Part shown: positions 18,328-27,007 of the stretch, in pieces | Position numbering within the stretch: the first letter of the stretch is position 1 | Layout: the number at the start of each line of letters is the position of its first letter | Assembly: GCA_029881995.1 (NCBI GenBank) | Contig: JAOULO010000007.1 | Coordinates: forward strand, 1 to 64,000 | Reading direction: 5' to 3' | DNA: 64,000 nucleotides | Origin: Gammaproteobacteria bacterium | GTDB lineage: Bacteria; Pseudomonadota; Gammaproteobacteria; UBA6429; Thiohalophilaceae | Notes under the pieces: generated by a model | What the model was told of the DNA's origin: nothing | The model's database searches: none | The model's input: only the letters and a program-made list of their open reading frames with translations | Program-made: the position numbers and the translations under genes

Positions 18328-19602
18328 TTATCGCTGAAATACCACCTGTCCCGCCAATAAAGTATGGCTAACCTGGCCTTTTAATTCCCAGTTCATGAAG
18401 GGGGAGTTCTTACCCTGGCTGACCAGGGTGTCCGGGCTTACGGTCCAGTGGGCCTCGGGGTCATAAATACAGATATCGGCCTGATAGCCGAGCCCAAGCT
18501 GACCGATAGGCAGGCCCAGAATACGGGCGGGATGCTGGGTCAGGCAGGCAATTACCTGGCTTGTTGAGATATCGATTTCATCAGCCAGTCTCAGGGACAG
18601 GGGTAACAGGGTATCGAGAGTGGACATGCCGGGTTCAGACTCACAGAAGGGGGCCAGTTTGGCATCCAGTTCATGTGGTTGATGGTCAGAACAGATTGCC
18701 GAAATGGTGCCATTTAACAGACCGGCACGCAGGCCATCCCGATCACGCTGATCACGCAGGGGAGGCATAACATGACAGTTGGCATCAAAATAGCCGATGT
18801 CCATGTCGGACAGGTAGAGGTGATGACTGGCGACATCGGCACTGACCGGCAGGCCATCATGCTGGGCACGGTGGATCATTTGCACGGCCTTGGCGCTGGA
18901 TAGCTGACAGAAGTGGGCCTTGACCCCGGTTTGTTCCACCAGCATCAACAGGCGGGCCACGGCCATGGTTTCAGCCGCTTCAGGAACACTCGGCAGTCCC
19001 AGGCGGGTACTGATTCTGCCCTCGTGGGCACAGCCCCCTTTGGTCAGGGAGTGGTCTTCTGGCTTGAGGAATATCGTCAGCTCAAAATTGGCCGCATATT
19101 CCATCGCCCGGCGCATGACCAGGGTATGGGCAACAGGATAGCGGGCATTGGTGACACCCACACAGCCGGCCTGTTTCAGTTCATACATTTCAGACAGCTC
19201 GTCCCCGGCCAGGCCCTTGGTCAAGGCACCCAGGGGAAGGATCTCGGCAAAGCCGGCCGCCTCGTTCTTGCGGTGAATAAGTTCTACCACGGCTGGTGTA
19301 TCCAGGATAGGGGTGGTATCAGGTGGCAGGCACAGGGTGGTGATGCCACTGGCTGCAGCGGCCCGGGTTTCACTGGCGATGGTGGCCTTGTGTTCCAGGC
19401 CGGGTTCTCGAAAACGTGCTTGCAAGTCAATGATGCCGGGCATAACAGTCTTGCCGCTGGCATCAATGGTGGTGTCGGCCTTAAAACCGGCGGGCGCTTT
19501 CCCGATGCCGGTTACCTTGCCATCTTCAATAAAAACATCAGATTTTTTATCAACCTGGTTGGCCGGGTCGATTAAGTGGCCGCCCTTGATATGAATACCC
19601 AT
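18328..19602 (-). CDS. pyrC': PyrC' (PyrX), dihydroorotase homologue lacking metal ligands
   Basis: 424 residues, full length for the dihydroorotase/amidohydrolase fold. The N-terminal metal motif, normally D-x-H-x-H-x-R, reads IDLQARFREPG, so both His are lost. LKPEDHSL stands where a bridging Lys/His would sit, and ICSDHQPHE retains the late Asp. In Pseudomonas an inactive PyrC' of this kind is a structural partner of aspartate carbamoyltransferase. Here the gene start overlaps the pyrB stop (TAATG), which fits that complex. An active dihydroorotase must be encoded elsewhere. Confidence 0.9.
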   Translation of the reverse strand: MGIHIKGGHLIDPANQVDKKSDVFIEDGKVTGIGKAPAGFKADTTIDASGKTVMPGIIDLQARFREPGLEHKATIASETRAAAASGITTLCLPPDTTPILDTPAVVELIHRKNEAAGFAEILPLGALTKGLAGDELSEMYELKQAGCVGVTNARYPVAHTLVMRRAMEYAANFELTIFLKPEDHSLTKGGCAHEGRISTRLGLPSVPEAAETMAVARLLMLVEQTGVKAHFCQLSSAKAVQMIHRAQHDGLPVSADVASHHLYLSDMDIGYFDANCHVMPPLRDQRDRDGLRAGLLNGTISAICSDHQPHELDAKLAPFCESEPGMSTLDTLLPLSLRLADEIDISTSQVIACLTQHPARILGLPIGQLGLGYQADICIYDPEAHWTVSPDTLVSQGKNSPFMNWELKGQVSHTLLAGQVVFQR

Positions 19603-20579
19603 TAGCCGGCCTCCTGTTCATCGCCAGGACGGCCCAGCACCATGGACATGACGGCCATGCGCACGGCAATACCGTTGGTGACCTGTTCGAGGATGACCGA
19701 CTGGGGACCATCGGCCACGGCGGATTCGATCTCGACACCACGATTGATGGGGCCAGGGTGCATAACAATGGCATCGGGTTTGGCCAGGGCCAGCTTTTCT
19801 CTGGAGAGGCCGTAGGTTCGGTAGTATTCATTTTCACTGGGAAGCAGGGCTCCCTGCATACGCTCTCTTTGCAGGCGCAGCATAATGACCACATCCACAT
19901 CTTTTAGCCCCTCTTTCATGTCGTGATAGACATGCACTCCAAGGCTATCAGGCTCAGCCGGGATCAAGGTACGGGGGCCAATCACTCTCACCTCCGGCAC
20001 ACCCAGGGTGTTCAGGGCATGTATCTGGGAACGGGCCACCCGTGAGTGCAGGATGTCGCCCACCACGGCGACCCGCAGGGCCGTGAAATCCGGCTTATGG
20101 CGACGGATGGTGAACATGTCCAGCATACCCTGGGTCGGGTGGGCATGGCTGCCATCACCGCCATTGATGATGCTGATGTGGGGGGCGACATGCTTGGCAA
20201 AGAAATGGGCTGCCCCGCTACTGCCATGACGCACCACGAACATGTCGCAGTGCATGGCCTCCAGATTTCTGAGCATGTCCAGCAGGGTCTCTCCCTTGGT
20301 GGTGGAAGAGGTGCTGATGTTCATGTTGATAACATCAGCAGACAGACGCTTGGCCGCCAGCTCAAAGGTGGTGCGGGTGCGGGTGCTGGGTTCAAAGAAA
20401 AGATTGGCAATGGTCTTACCGCGTAACAGGGGGACCTTCTTGACGTTACGGGTGCCGACGGTTGAAAAGTTTTCTGCCGTATCGAGAATATCGGTGAGAA
20501 CAGGTTTTTTTAGTCCTTCAATGGTCAGGAAATGACGCAGCCGTCCTTGGGAGTCAAGCTGGATATCCTGGTTCTTCAC
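19602..20579 (-). CDS. pyrB: Aspartate carbamoyltransferase catalytic chain
   Basis: 325 residues. The carbamoyl-phosphate motif [13 protein letters not shown] and [12 protein letters not shown] are intact, as is the later [13 protein letters not shown]. It condenses carbamoyl phosphate with aspartate, the first committed step of UMP synthesis. No pyrI regulatory chain is adjacent; instead pyrC' follows with a TAATG overlap, as in the Pseudomonas-type PyrB-PyrC' dodecamer. The N-terminal extension (about residues 1-25) is where nucleotide effectors bind in that class. Its start overlaps the pyrR stop (ATGA). Confidence 0.95.
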   Translation of the reverse strand: MKNQDIQLDSQGRLRHFLTIEGLKKPVLTDILDTAENFSTVGTRNVKKVPLLRGKTIANLFFEPSTRTRTTFELAAKRLSADVINMNISTSSTTKGETLLDMLRNLEAMHCDMFVVRHGSSGAAHFFAKHVAPHISIINGGDGSHAHPTQGMLDMFTIRRHKPDFTALRVAVVGDILHSRVARSQIHALNTLGVPEVRVIGPRTLIPAEPDSLGVHVYHDMKEGLKDVDVVIMLRLQRERMQGALLPSENEYYRTYGLSREKLALAKPDAIVMHPGPINRGVEIESAVADGPQSVILEQVTNGIAVRMAVMSMVLGRPGDEQEAG

Positions 20580-21082
20580 TTGCCCTCCTGAAGCTCAAGG
20601 CTGAGGGGATCAGGCCCATTGAGTTTAATATGCTGGCCTTCTTTAAGGTCCAGCAAGCTGCCAGCGATATCGGCACAAATGGGTAATTCCTTACCGCTTC
20701 TTACCACCAGCGCAGCCAATATGACCGAGGCCGGGCGGCCATAATCAAAAATCTCGTTCAGGGCTGCACGGATGGTGCGGCCGGTATGCAGTACATCATC
20801 GACCAGGATGATGTGTCGATCATCAACGGCAAAGGGCAGGTTGGAGGGAGTGACCTGAGGGTGCATCCCAATGCGGGTAAAGTCATCGCGGTAAAAGGTA
20901 ATATTGAGTTCACCCAGGTCATCACGGATACCCAGTTTTTTATGTAATTCACGGGCCACCCAGACGCCACCAGAGTGAATACCTATCATGAGGGGATCGG
21001 AAATCTTGCGGGTCTGAAGTTCAGACTGGAGGGCCTGGACCATGTCGTCCAGCAGTGTATTGACCTTGGCGATTTCAGTCAT
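20576..21082 (-). CDS. pyrR: PyrR phosphoribosyltransferase/pyrimidine regulator
   Basis: 168 residues of the type I PRTase fold. The PRPP-binding loop [17 protein letters not shown] is intact and [18 protein letters not shown] is the N-terminal signature. PyrR in Bacillus is a UMP-responsive RNA-binding attenuator with uracil phosphoribosyltransferase activity; in Pseudomonas it acts on pyr gene expression. It leads the pyrB-pyrC'-pyrK unit with a four-base ATGA overlap. I did not find a clear attenuator stem in the short gap before it. Confidence 0.92.
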   Translation of the reverse strand: MTEIAKVNTLLDDMVQALQSELQTRKISDPLMIGIHSGGVWVARELHKKLGIRDDLGELNITFYRDDFTRIGMHPQVTPSNLPFAVDDRHIILVDDVLHTGRTIRAALNEIFDYGRPASVILAALVVRSGKELPICADIAGSLLDLKEGQHIKLNGPDPLSLELQEGK

Positions 21083-21106
21083 GCGTCTATTGTACAGAAT
21101 TTTTTG

Positions 21107-21535
21107 TTAAAGGTTGCCCTGTTGTTCCAGCCAGCTTTGTAATATTAAAGCGGCGGCAAGTTTATCAATGTCTTTTTTATTTGAACGTTTGCCCTGTTCA
21201 CGCAGCTGTTGCTCTGCATCATAGGAACTCAAACGTTCATCGACCCATTCGACGGGCAGATTGTAACGCCCTTCGAGTTGATGTCCAAAACGTTTTACTC
21301 TCTGAGTGATGGTCTGTTCTGATCCATCCATGTGCAAGGGCAGGCCCAGGATGAGCAAATCGGGTTGCCATTCCTTAATGAGGGCACTGATCCCATCCCA
21401 GTCAGGCTTTTGTTTGATGGCAGTAAGGGTGGTGAGTGGGGTGACCGAACCGGTCAGGGTCTGCCCGACGGCAATGCCAATGCGTTTTTCACCGAAGTCA
21501 AAACCCAGCAGGGTCTTCGCTTGTGGCTCAGGCAT
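21107..21535 (-). CDS. ruvX: RuvX/YqgF RNase H-fold nuclease
   Basis: 142 residues. It starts LLGFDFGEKRIGIAVGQ, carries LILGLPLHMDGSEQ and WVDERLSS, and ends with NKKDIDKLAAALILQSW; the acidic residues of the RNase H-like active site (first Asp in GFDFGEKR, Glu in DERLSS, late Asp) are present. YqgF is assigned to Holliday junction resolution and pre-16S rRNA 5' processing. It overlaps the yqgE stop by eight bases, the usual pairing in gammaproteobacteria. Confidence 0.95.
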   Translation of the reverse strand: MPEPQAKTLLGFDFGEKRIGIAVGQTLTGSVTPLTTLTAIKQKPDWDGISALIKEWQPDLLILGLPLHMDGSEQTITQRVKRFGHQLEGRYNLPVEWVDERLSSYDAEQQLREQGKRSNKKDIDKLAAALILQSWLEQQGNL

Positions 21536-22100
21536 GGCCTATATCGTTTGAAACCTGGTTGATATCCACACCCAGTAATTGGGCTGAGGCATTCCAGCGT
21601 TGTTCGATAGAGGTATGAAAGATAATTGAGCTTTCTGCCGGGCCATTGATCCAGGAGTTGGTGGTCAGTTCCTGTTCCAGTTGTCCCTTGCCCCAGCCGG
21701 CATAACCCAGGGCAACCATGTATTCATCGGGTCCAGCACCGTGGGCAATGGCCTCGATGATGTCCTGGGACATGGTCAGGGTGATATTAGGAGAAACCTC
21801 CAGACTGGCCTCCCAGTTACCACATGGCTTGTGCAGAACAAAGCCCCTTTCTGTTTGTACTGGGCCGCCCTGATAGACAGGGATAGCATTTAACTCAATG
21901 TCATATTCATAAATATCCAGGTAGTCAAACAGTTCGCCCATGCCCATGCCCATGGGGCGATTGATCACCAGACCCATGGCACCATCTGGGTTGTGATCAC
22001 ACATATAGGTCACGGTGTGGTGAAAATTGGGATCGGCCAGGGTCGGGGTTGCAATAAGAAAGTGATTTGTCAGATCGGCATTGGGATCGAGCAGAGTCAT
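21528..22100 (-). CDS. algH: YqgE/AlgH family (UPF0301) protein
   Basis: 190 residues of the UPF0301 family. LTNHFLIATPTLADPNFHHTVTYMCDHN and GAMGLVINRPM open the protein (quoted in parts), with YQGGPVQTERGFVLH and VALGYAGWGKGQLEQEL later. In Pseudomonas AlgH was linked to alginate regulation, but the molecular function remains open. It is cytosolic. It is cotranscribed with ruvX and the pyr genes in the same order as in P. aeruginosa PA0405-PA0401. Confidence 0.95.
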   Translation of the reverse strand: MTLLDPNADLTNHFLIATPTLADPNFHHTVTYMCDHNPDGAMGLVINRPMGMGMGELFDYLDIYEYDIELNAIPVYQGGPVQTERGFVLHKPCGNWEASLEVSPNITLTMSQDIIEAIAHGAGPDEYMVALGYAGWGKGQLEQELTTNSWINGPAESSIIFHTSIEQRWNASAQLLGVDINQVSNDIGHA

Positions 22101-22131
22101 ATGTTTAGTATCGGGCAGCTTTTACTGACAT

Positions 22132-23043
22132 TCAACCACCGCTGGTAAACAATCCCGCCTCGTTACGGAATTGCCATACCCTGGGGATATGCAGGATGTC
22201 AGTCTGTTTACGAATTTCTTTGGGTAAAGGGGCAAAGGGGGAAGCCATCCTGACGATACGTTTGGCGGCCCTGTCCAGCATAGGATGTCCGGAAGACCGC
22301 AACACTTTGACAGAATACAGGCTGCCATCAGGTTTAATGGCAACATCGAGTAGCAGGCTACCCGTGAGTCTTTTTTCCAGGGCCTTGCTTGGATAATTCA
22401 TATTGCCGATTTTTTCCACCTTGGCCCGCCAGGCATCCAGATAACTGGCGTATTCATATTTTTTCGCATTGGCACCAGATACATAGGTGTGATGAGGTTC
22501 TTTGGCAAAGGCTTTTTTCAGGTGGTTAATCTCAGCCGACAGGCGGGCAATTTCACTACTTCTTTCATAAAGCTGCGCAGCGGTGACTTTATTGGTCTCA
22601 TGGGGCAGGGGAATCTTTTCCGGTTTACTGTAGGTCTGTTGACGACTTTTGTTCACGGTCAGAGTTTCCCGCTGGTATTTTTCCTTGTCGGCCTTGGGTG
22701 GGGTGATGTCTTCCCGGGTGTGGGGGGCGAACCCTTTATCGGGTGTTGGCAAAGGATTGGAAAAGGGGCTGCTGGCGCGGACTTTTTCCTCGGTATTGCC
22801 ACTGCCAAGCTGGTTGGCCTGGGCCAGGTAATCAGCATCCTGGGGTGTGTCATCGGACTGGCTGTGTACCAGGGTGATTTCCATGGTATCCAGTTGTTTG
22901 GGATCGCTCATATCTTCCAGGTTAAAACTGACCCCGAGAATTACCACCGCATGCAGGGCCAGAGCAAAAAACAGCATGACGCCCAGTCGGTCACTGTAAT
23001 TGATCGAATAACGGCGGGGTAACTGGTTGATGGTCGCACTCAT
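22132..23043 (-). CDS. TonB3-like energy transducer
   Basis: 303 residues. One N-terminal membrane helix (LGVMLFFALALHAVVILGVSF), then a long Pro/Lys-containing periplasmic linker, a coiled-coil stretch (about 165-185) and a C-terminal TonB domain (TGSLLLDVAIKPDGSLYSV; LRSSGHPMLDRAAKRIV). By position between gshB/apbE and yqgE it corresponds to tonB3 (PA0406) of P. aeruginosa, which is needed for normal twitching motility. No exbB/exbD genes are adjacent. A role in pilus function beside the divergent pil-chp genes is inferred from that synteny. Confidence 0.87.
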   Translation of the reverse strand: MSATINQLPRRYSINYSDRLGVMLFFALALHAVVILGVSFNLEDMSDPKQLDTMEITLVHSQSDDTPQDADYLAQANQLGSGNTEEKVRASSPFSNPLPTPDKGFAPHTREDITPPKADKEKYQRETLTVNKSRQQTYSKPEKIPLPHETNKVTAAQLYERSSEIARLSAEINHLKKAFAKEPHHTYVSGANAKKYEYASYLDAWRAKVEKIGNMNYPSKALEKRLTGSLLLDVAIKPDGSLYSVKVLRSSGHPMLDRAAKRIVRMASPFAPLPKEIRKQTDILHIPRVWQFRNEAGLFTSGG

Positions 23044-23125
23044 GTCTAGCTGTCAGTTTGAATAATATGAAACATTTAGTATGGCAAATCCCGCCTGGCT
23101 TCGGAATGTTCTGATTAACATTACC

Positions 23126-24169
23126 CTATTTTAATGCATAGACCTTGAGGCTTGTTGGCGGTTCAGTAAAAACGAGCCGATTTTTCATCATTTCGGTGAC
23201 ATGATAGTTGCCGACATCGTCGATCAACAGCACTGCCTCGATACCCATTTGCCGGGCGATGCGTTGCCAGTCTTTTGGACCGGCCACAAACAGGGCGGTG
23301 GCAGCCGCATCGGCGGTGGCGGCATCGGAATGAATCAGGGTCACCGAGCTTGTTCCTAGGGCCGGGTAGCCCGTACGAGGATCGATAATGTGATGATATC
23401 GTTTACCCTCATGTTCATAAAACCGCTCATAATTCCCAGAGGTAAAGACACTTTCCCCATCTTTCACAGACAGGCTGGCAATCACTTTCTGCTTGTCATG
23501 GGGGTTGCGTACGCCAATTTTCCATGGCCGATCACCGTGCTGGCCAATGGCCTTAAGGTCTCCACCGGCATTGATAATAGCGTCCCGGATGCCATGGTTT
23601 TTTAACAGTTTGATGATTTGCTCGATGCCATAGCCTTTGGCAATGCCACCAAGGTCGATTCTGACATGGGGGTTTTTACTCTTCATACGAACATGGTCGA
23701 TGGTGATGTCATCCATGCGCGGGTTTTTAATAAGCTGCTGTTTAATACTCTTGGGGGAGGGTGGTGGTCCCTTGGGCAGATCATCATGAAATCCCCATAA
23801 CTTGATCAACTCGCTGATGGCCGGGTTAAACAGGTGATCGCTGACAATGGCCAGTTCTCTGGCCTTGCTGATGGGGCCAAGTACCGATGGATTGGCCGAG
23901 AAGCTGCCTGTGGTTTGTAACAGCATATTGATGCGGCCAATGGGACCTGGTTGCCAGGCATGCCAGGCGTAGTGCATGTAATTCAGGTCTTTTTCGACTT
24001 CTTTAATGACACTTTCGGCCTTGTCTTTCTCTATCCCCCAGAAACTGATATCGATCAGAGTTCCCCAGCTCAGGAAGGTGGTGCGATATTCCTGGGGGGC
24101 AGGTTGGCAGGCTGTCAGGGTCAATAGCCATATGGCTAACAGGGTGTGTGAGAGGTATTTTTTTATCAT
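23126..24169 (-). CDS. apbE: ApbE-family FAD:protein FMN transferase, lipoprotein
   Basis: 347 residues with a lipoprotein signal (LLAIWLLTLTACQ; Cys about 21). Conserved ApbE blocks are VRIDLGGIAKGYGIEQI, AIINAGGDLKAIG and HHIIDPRTGYPA, plus the Mg2+-binding ATADAAATALFV region. The enzyme covalently attaches FMN to Thr of extracytoplasmic subunits such as NqrB/C or RnfD/G. No such target is nearby. The insertion between gshB and tonB is a difference from the P. aeruginosa order. Confidence 0.93.
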   Translation of the reverse strand: MIKKYLSHTLLAIWLLTLTACQPAPQEYRTTFLSWGTLIDISFWGIEKDKAESVIKEVEKDLNYMHYAWHAWQPGPIGRINMLLQTTGSFSANPSVLGPISKARELAIVSDHLFNPAISELIKLWGFHDDLPKGPPPSPKSIKQQLIKNPRMDDITIDHVRMKSKNPHVRIDLGGIAKGYGIEQIIKLLKNHGIRDAIINAGGDLKAIGQHGDRPWKIGVRNPHDKQKVIASLSVKDGESVFTSGNYERFYEHEGKRYHHIIDPRTGYPALGTSSVTLIHSDAATADAAATALFVAGPKDWQRIARQMGIEAVLLIDDVGNYHVTEMMKNRLVFTEPPTSLKVYALK

Positions 24170-24184
24170 ATTTTTTGGTAACAG

Positions 24185-25141
24185 CTAGTTGTTGAGTCTT
24201 GTTTCGATAGCATCAAACAAAGTGGCACTGATATTGAGGTCAAACTGACTATCGAGTTCCCGGATACAGGTTGGGCTGGTGACATTAATTTCAGTCAGAT
24301 AATCACCAATGACATCAATACCGACGAAAATCAGTCCCTTGTCTCGTAAGGCTGGGGCAATTTGTTCACAAATCCAGTAATCCCGTTCTGTCAGGGCAAC
24401 TCCCTCAGCCTTGCCACCGGCAGCAAGATTGCCCCTTGTTTCCCCTTTCGCTGGAATGCGCGCCAGGGCATAGGCAATGGGTTCACCGTCTATTAAAAGG
24501 ATGCGTTTATCACCCTGGCTTATTTCGGGAATGAAGCGCTGAGCCATGATCAGGCGCTGACCCTGGTGGGTCAGGGTCTCGATAATGACATTGGTGTTGG
24601 GATCATCCTGTTTGACTCGAAAGATGGACGCCCCGCCCATTCCATCCAGGGGTTTCAGGATGACGTCATTCTGTTGGGAAACAAATTCGCGTAACCGGGC
24701 CTTGTCACAACTGATTAATGTGGCTGGCGTACATTGCGGGAATTGCAGGGTATAGAGTTTTTCATTGGCGTCTCGCAGGCTTTGAGCACGGTTGACCACC
24801 AGTACCCCCTGTTGCTCGGCCAGTTCCAGTAGATAGGTGGTAAAGATGTAGTCCATGTTGAAGGGGGGATCCTTACGCATCAGGATGACATCGAGTTCTG
24901 AAAGTGGCAAATCCTGCCGAGTTTCCAGGGCAAACCAGTTATAAGGGTCTGCTTTGACCTGAAGTTGCCTGGCGCTGGCAAAGGGCCGATTGTCATCCAC
25001 CTGTAAATCCGTTTGCTCCATATAATAGAGTGTATAGCCCCTGGCCTGTGCCTCCAGCAGCATGGCCAGGGTACTGTCCTTTTTGAAATTAATGGATCCA
25101 ATGGGATCCATGATCACGCCCAGTTTTTTTGTCATATGCAC
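24185..25141 (-). CDS. gshB: Glutathione synthetase
   Basis: 318 residues. LGVIMDPIGSINFKKDSTLAM at the N-terminus, RKDPPFNMDYI, the ATP-grasp residues KPLDGMGGASIF and INVTSPTCIRELD match bacterial GshB. It joins gamma-glutamylcysteine and glycine using ATP. It is divergent from pilG, as in P. aeruginosa (PA0407/PA0408). A glutathione reductase is encoded at 43313. Confidence 0.96.
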   Translation of the reverse strand: MHMTKKLGVIMDPIGSINFKKDSTLAMLLEAQARGYTLYYMEQTDLQVDDNRPFASARQLQVKADPYNWFALETRQDLPLSELDVILMRKDPPFNMDYIFTTYLLELAEQQGVLVVNRAQSLRDANEKLYTLQFPQCTPATLISCDKARLREFVSQQNDVILKPLDGMGGASIFRVKQDDPNTNVIIETLTHQGQRLIMAQRFIPEISQGDKRILLIDGEPIAYALARIPAKGETRGNLAAGGKAEGVALTERDYWICEQIAPALRDKGLIFVGIDVIGDYLTEINVTSPTCIRELDSQFDLNISATLFDAIETRLNN

Positions 25142-25494
25142 ACGTTAACGGTTTCGGCTTTTATCTGGCAAGGGGGTATAATGAATGAGACTGATTATTG
25201 TTATCATATTAATAATGTGGAATTAAGTAAAACAATCTCCCTATGGATGGTTTCTTGTGTACAATACAACATTATTATTAATGTGCGTATTAAGTAGCCA
25301 TCCTGTGGTATTAATTTGGTAATACAGGCGGAATGGTGCATTATAACGGGTGAATTATAAAGGGCTGGACAGCCACTACCCAGAAGAATTAATGTATATA
25401 ATATGGGGACTTAGCCGGGATATTTAGAAAAAATATTAAAAGTTGGGCTAAAATTTAATACTAATCAACTAGATAAGACGAGAAGTTTCGCATT
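25142..25494. other. Intergenic region between gshB and pilG
   Basis: 353 AT-rich bases separate the divergent gshB and pilG starts, so promoters for both should lie here. The clearest element is TATAAT at 25177-25182 in plus orientation, without a convincing -35 box at the right distance. A 38-codon frame beginning near 25181 (MNETDYCYHINNVEL) has no ribosome binding site and I do not call it a gene. I saw no terminator or RNA gene. Confidence 0.4.
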
Positions 25495-25899
25495 ATGGAA
25501 CTCGCAGAGCATGCAATGACAGATTTTTACGACGGCTTAAAGGTGATGGTCATCGATGACAGTAAGACCATACGTCGTACCGCAGAAACCCTCTTGAAAA
25601 AAGTTGGTTGCGAGGTGATTACCGCAACTGACGGATTTGAGGCACTGGCCAAGATTACCGATCACCGGCCCAATATTATTTTTGTCGATATCATGATGCC
25701 GAGGCTGGATGGTTATCAGACCACCGCCCTGATAAAGAACAACAAGATGTTCCGTAAAACGCCGGTGATCATGTTATCGAGTAAGGATGGCCTGTTTGAT
25801 CGGGCCCGTGGACGGATTGTGGGATCAGAACAGTATCTGACCAAACCGTTTACCAAGGAAGAGCTACTGGGGGCAATTAAAAAGCATGTCACACGGTAA
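25495..25899 (+). CDS. pilG: PilG, twitching motility response regulator
   Basis: 134 residues, a single receiver domain nearly identical in layout to P. aeruginosa PilG (LKVMVIDDSKTIRRTAETLL; FVDIMMPRLDGYQT; MLSSKDGLFDRARGRIVGS). Asp in FVDIMM is the phosphorylation site; Lys in LTKPF is conserved. PilG is phosphorylated by ChpA and promotes pilus extension and cAMP production. ATG 25495 gives the longest form; the internal ATG 25516 (MTDFYDG) is also possible. It is first in the pil-chp operon. Confidence 0.95.
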   Translation: MELAEHAMTDFYDGLKVMVIDDSKTIRRTAETLLKKVGCEVITATDGFEALAKITDHRPNIIFVDIMMPRLDGYQTTALIKNNKMFRKTPVIMLSSKDGLFDRARGRIVGSEQYLTKPFTKEELLGAIKKHVTR

Positions 25900-25981
25900 G
25901 TTGTGACCAACAATAACAAAGACAAGGGCTCCCAATGGGTGCACCCCGAGTCGGCAAGATTGAAAGAGATGAGGACACTAC

Positions 25982-26347
25982 ATGGCGCGCGTATTGATAG
26001 TTGATGATTCGCCTACAGAGGTACATGTGTTAAAGACCATACTTGAGGCCAATGGCCATCAGGTAACTTCAGCCGATAATGCAGAAGAAGGTATTGGTCT
26101 GGCCAAATCGAATAAACCGGATCTGATTTTGATGGATGTAGTCATGCCTGGCATGAACGGCTTTCAGGCGACACGCGCACTGACCAAGGATGATCAGACA
26201 TCGTCGATCCCCATCATTATCGTGACCACCAAGGATCAGGAAACTGATCGGGTCTGGGGGCTGCGTCAGGGTGCTAAGGATTACATTTCCAAGCCCGTCG
26301 TGGCTGAAGAACTTGTAAGTAAGATAAAAGCCATTCTAGGAGCTTAG
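25982..26347 (+). CDS. pilH: PilH, twitching motility response regulator
   Basis: 121 residues, a single receiver domain (ARVLIVDDSPTEVHVLKTIL; LMDVVMPGMNGFQATRAL; SKPV). Asp in LMDVVM is the phospho-acceptor. In Pseudomonas PilH opposes PilG, acting on retraction or as a phosphate sink. It has a good upstream AGATGAGGA-type ribosome site and lies 82 bases after pilG. Confidence 0.95.
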   Translation: MARVLIVDDSPTEVHVLKTILEANGHQVTSADNAEEGIGLAKSNKPDLILMDVVMPGMNGFQATRALTKDDQTSSIPIIIVTTKDQETDRVWGLRQGAKDYISKPVVAEELVSKIKAILGA

Positions 26348-26356
26348 ATAAAGGTT

Positions 26357-26911
26357 ATGGCAGCGGTGGCAGAAACCAATCCATTGTTCGAATTGCTACG
26401 TGATATCGAAACACGTAGTCGTAACAATGCCATGGGACTGCCGCAACAGGTGGAAATTCGCCAAAGCTGGTCAGGCATCGGCTTTCGGATTGGTGAGGTA
26501 AGGCTGGTGGCACCTTTTGGCGAGGTCAGTGAAGTTTTAAGTCTGCCTGTTTTAACCAAAGTACCCAGTGCCAGGCCCTGGGTATTGGGTCTGGCCAATG
26601 TGCGCGGTACCCTTTTGCCTATTCTTGATTTGGGGATGTTTGTCGAAGGGTGTAAGACATCCGTGGGTTCAAGGACACGCTTTATGATCGTCAACCAGAA
26701 AGGTGTGATGGCCGGTGTGGTGGTCGATGAAGTTTTTGGTCTGAGACATTTTTACGAGGAGGAGCATACGGATATGTTCCCGCAAGTATCGCAACAATTG
26801 ATGGACTATCTGGATGGCGCTTACCAGCAGAAAGAAATTTACTGGGGTATCTTCAGTATGTTGCGACTGTGTCAGGATCCACATTTTGCTGAAGTGGCAT
26901 CAAGGGCATAA
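26357..26911 (+). CDS. pilI: PilI, CheW-like coupling protein
   Basis: 184 residues with a CheW domain (GFRIGEVRLVAPFGEVSEVL; LGLANVRGTLLPILDLGMF; MAGVVVDEVFGL). It couples the PilJ chemoreceptor to the ChpA kinase in the polar membrane array. It lies nine bases after the pilH stop. Length matches the Pseudomonas protein. Confidence 0.94.
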   Translation: MAAVAETNPLFELLRDIETRSRNNAMGLPQQVEIRQSWSGIGFRIGEVRLVAPFGEVSEVLSLPVLTKVPSARPWVLGLANVRGTLLPILDLGMFVEGCKTSVGSRTRFMIVNQKGVMAGVVVDEVFGLRHFYEEEHTDMFPQVSQQLMDYLDGAYQQKEIYWGIFSMLRLCQDPHFAEVASRA

Positions 26912-27007
26912 AGAAAAATAATAATCTAACGCAACGGCGCATAAGTTTGGGTTTGTGTAGAGGGTTACCTGCAAGGCAGGTGTAATGAAGGTATCAGGAG
27001 CGGAAAC

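Noticed and set aside
18913-19575. A 220-residue open frame on the plus strand, antisense to pyrC'
   Set aside because: It is a shadow of the well-supported pyrC' gene, rich in Gly/His, with no family resemblance or ribosome site.
25013-25297. Plus-strand frame running out of gshB antisense into the gshB-pilG gap
   Set aside because: Mostly antisense to gshB; the intergenic part encodes only 38 residues without a ribosome site.
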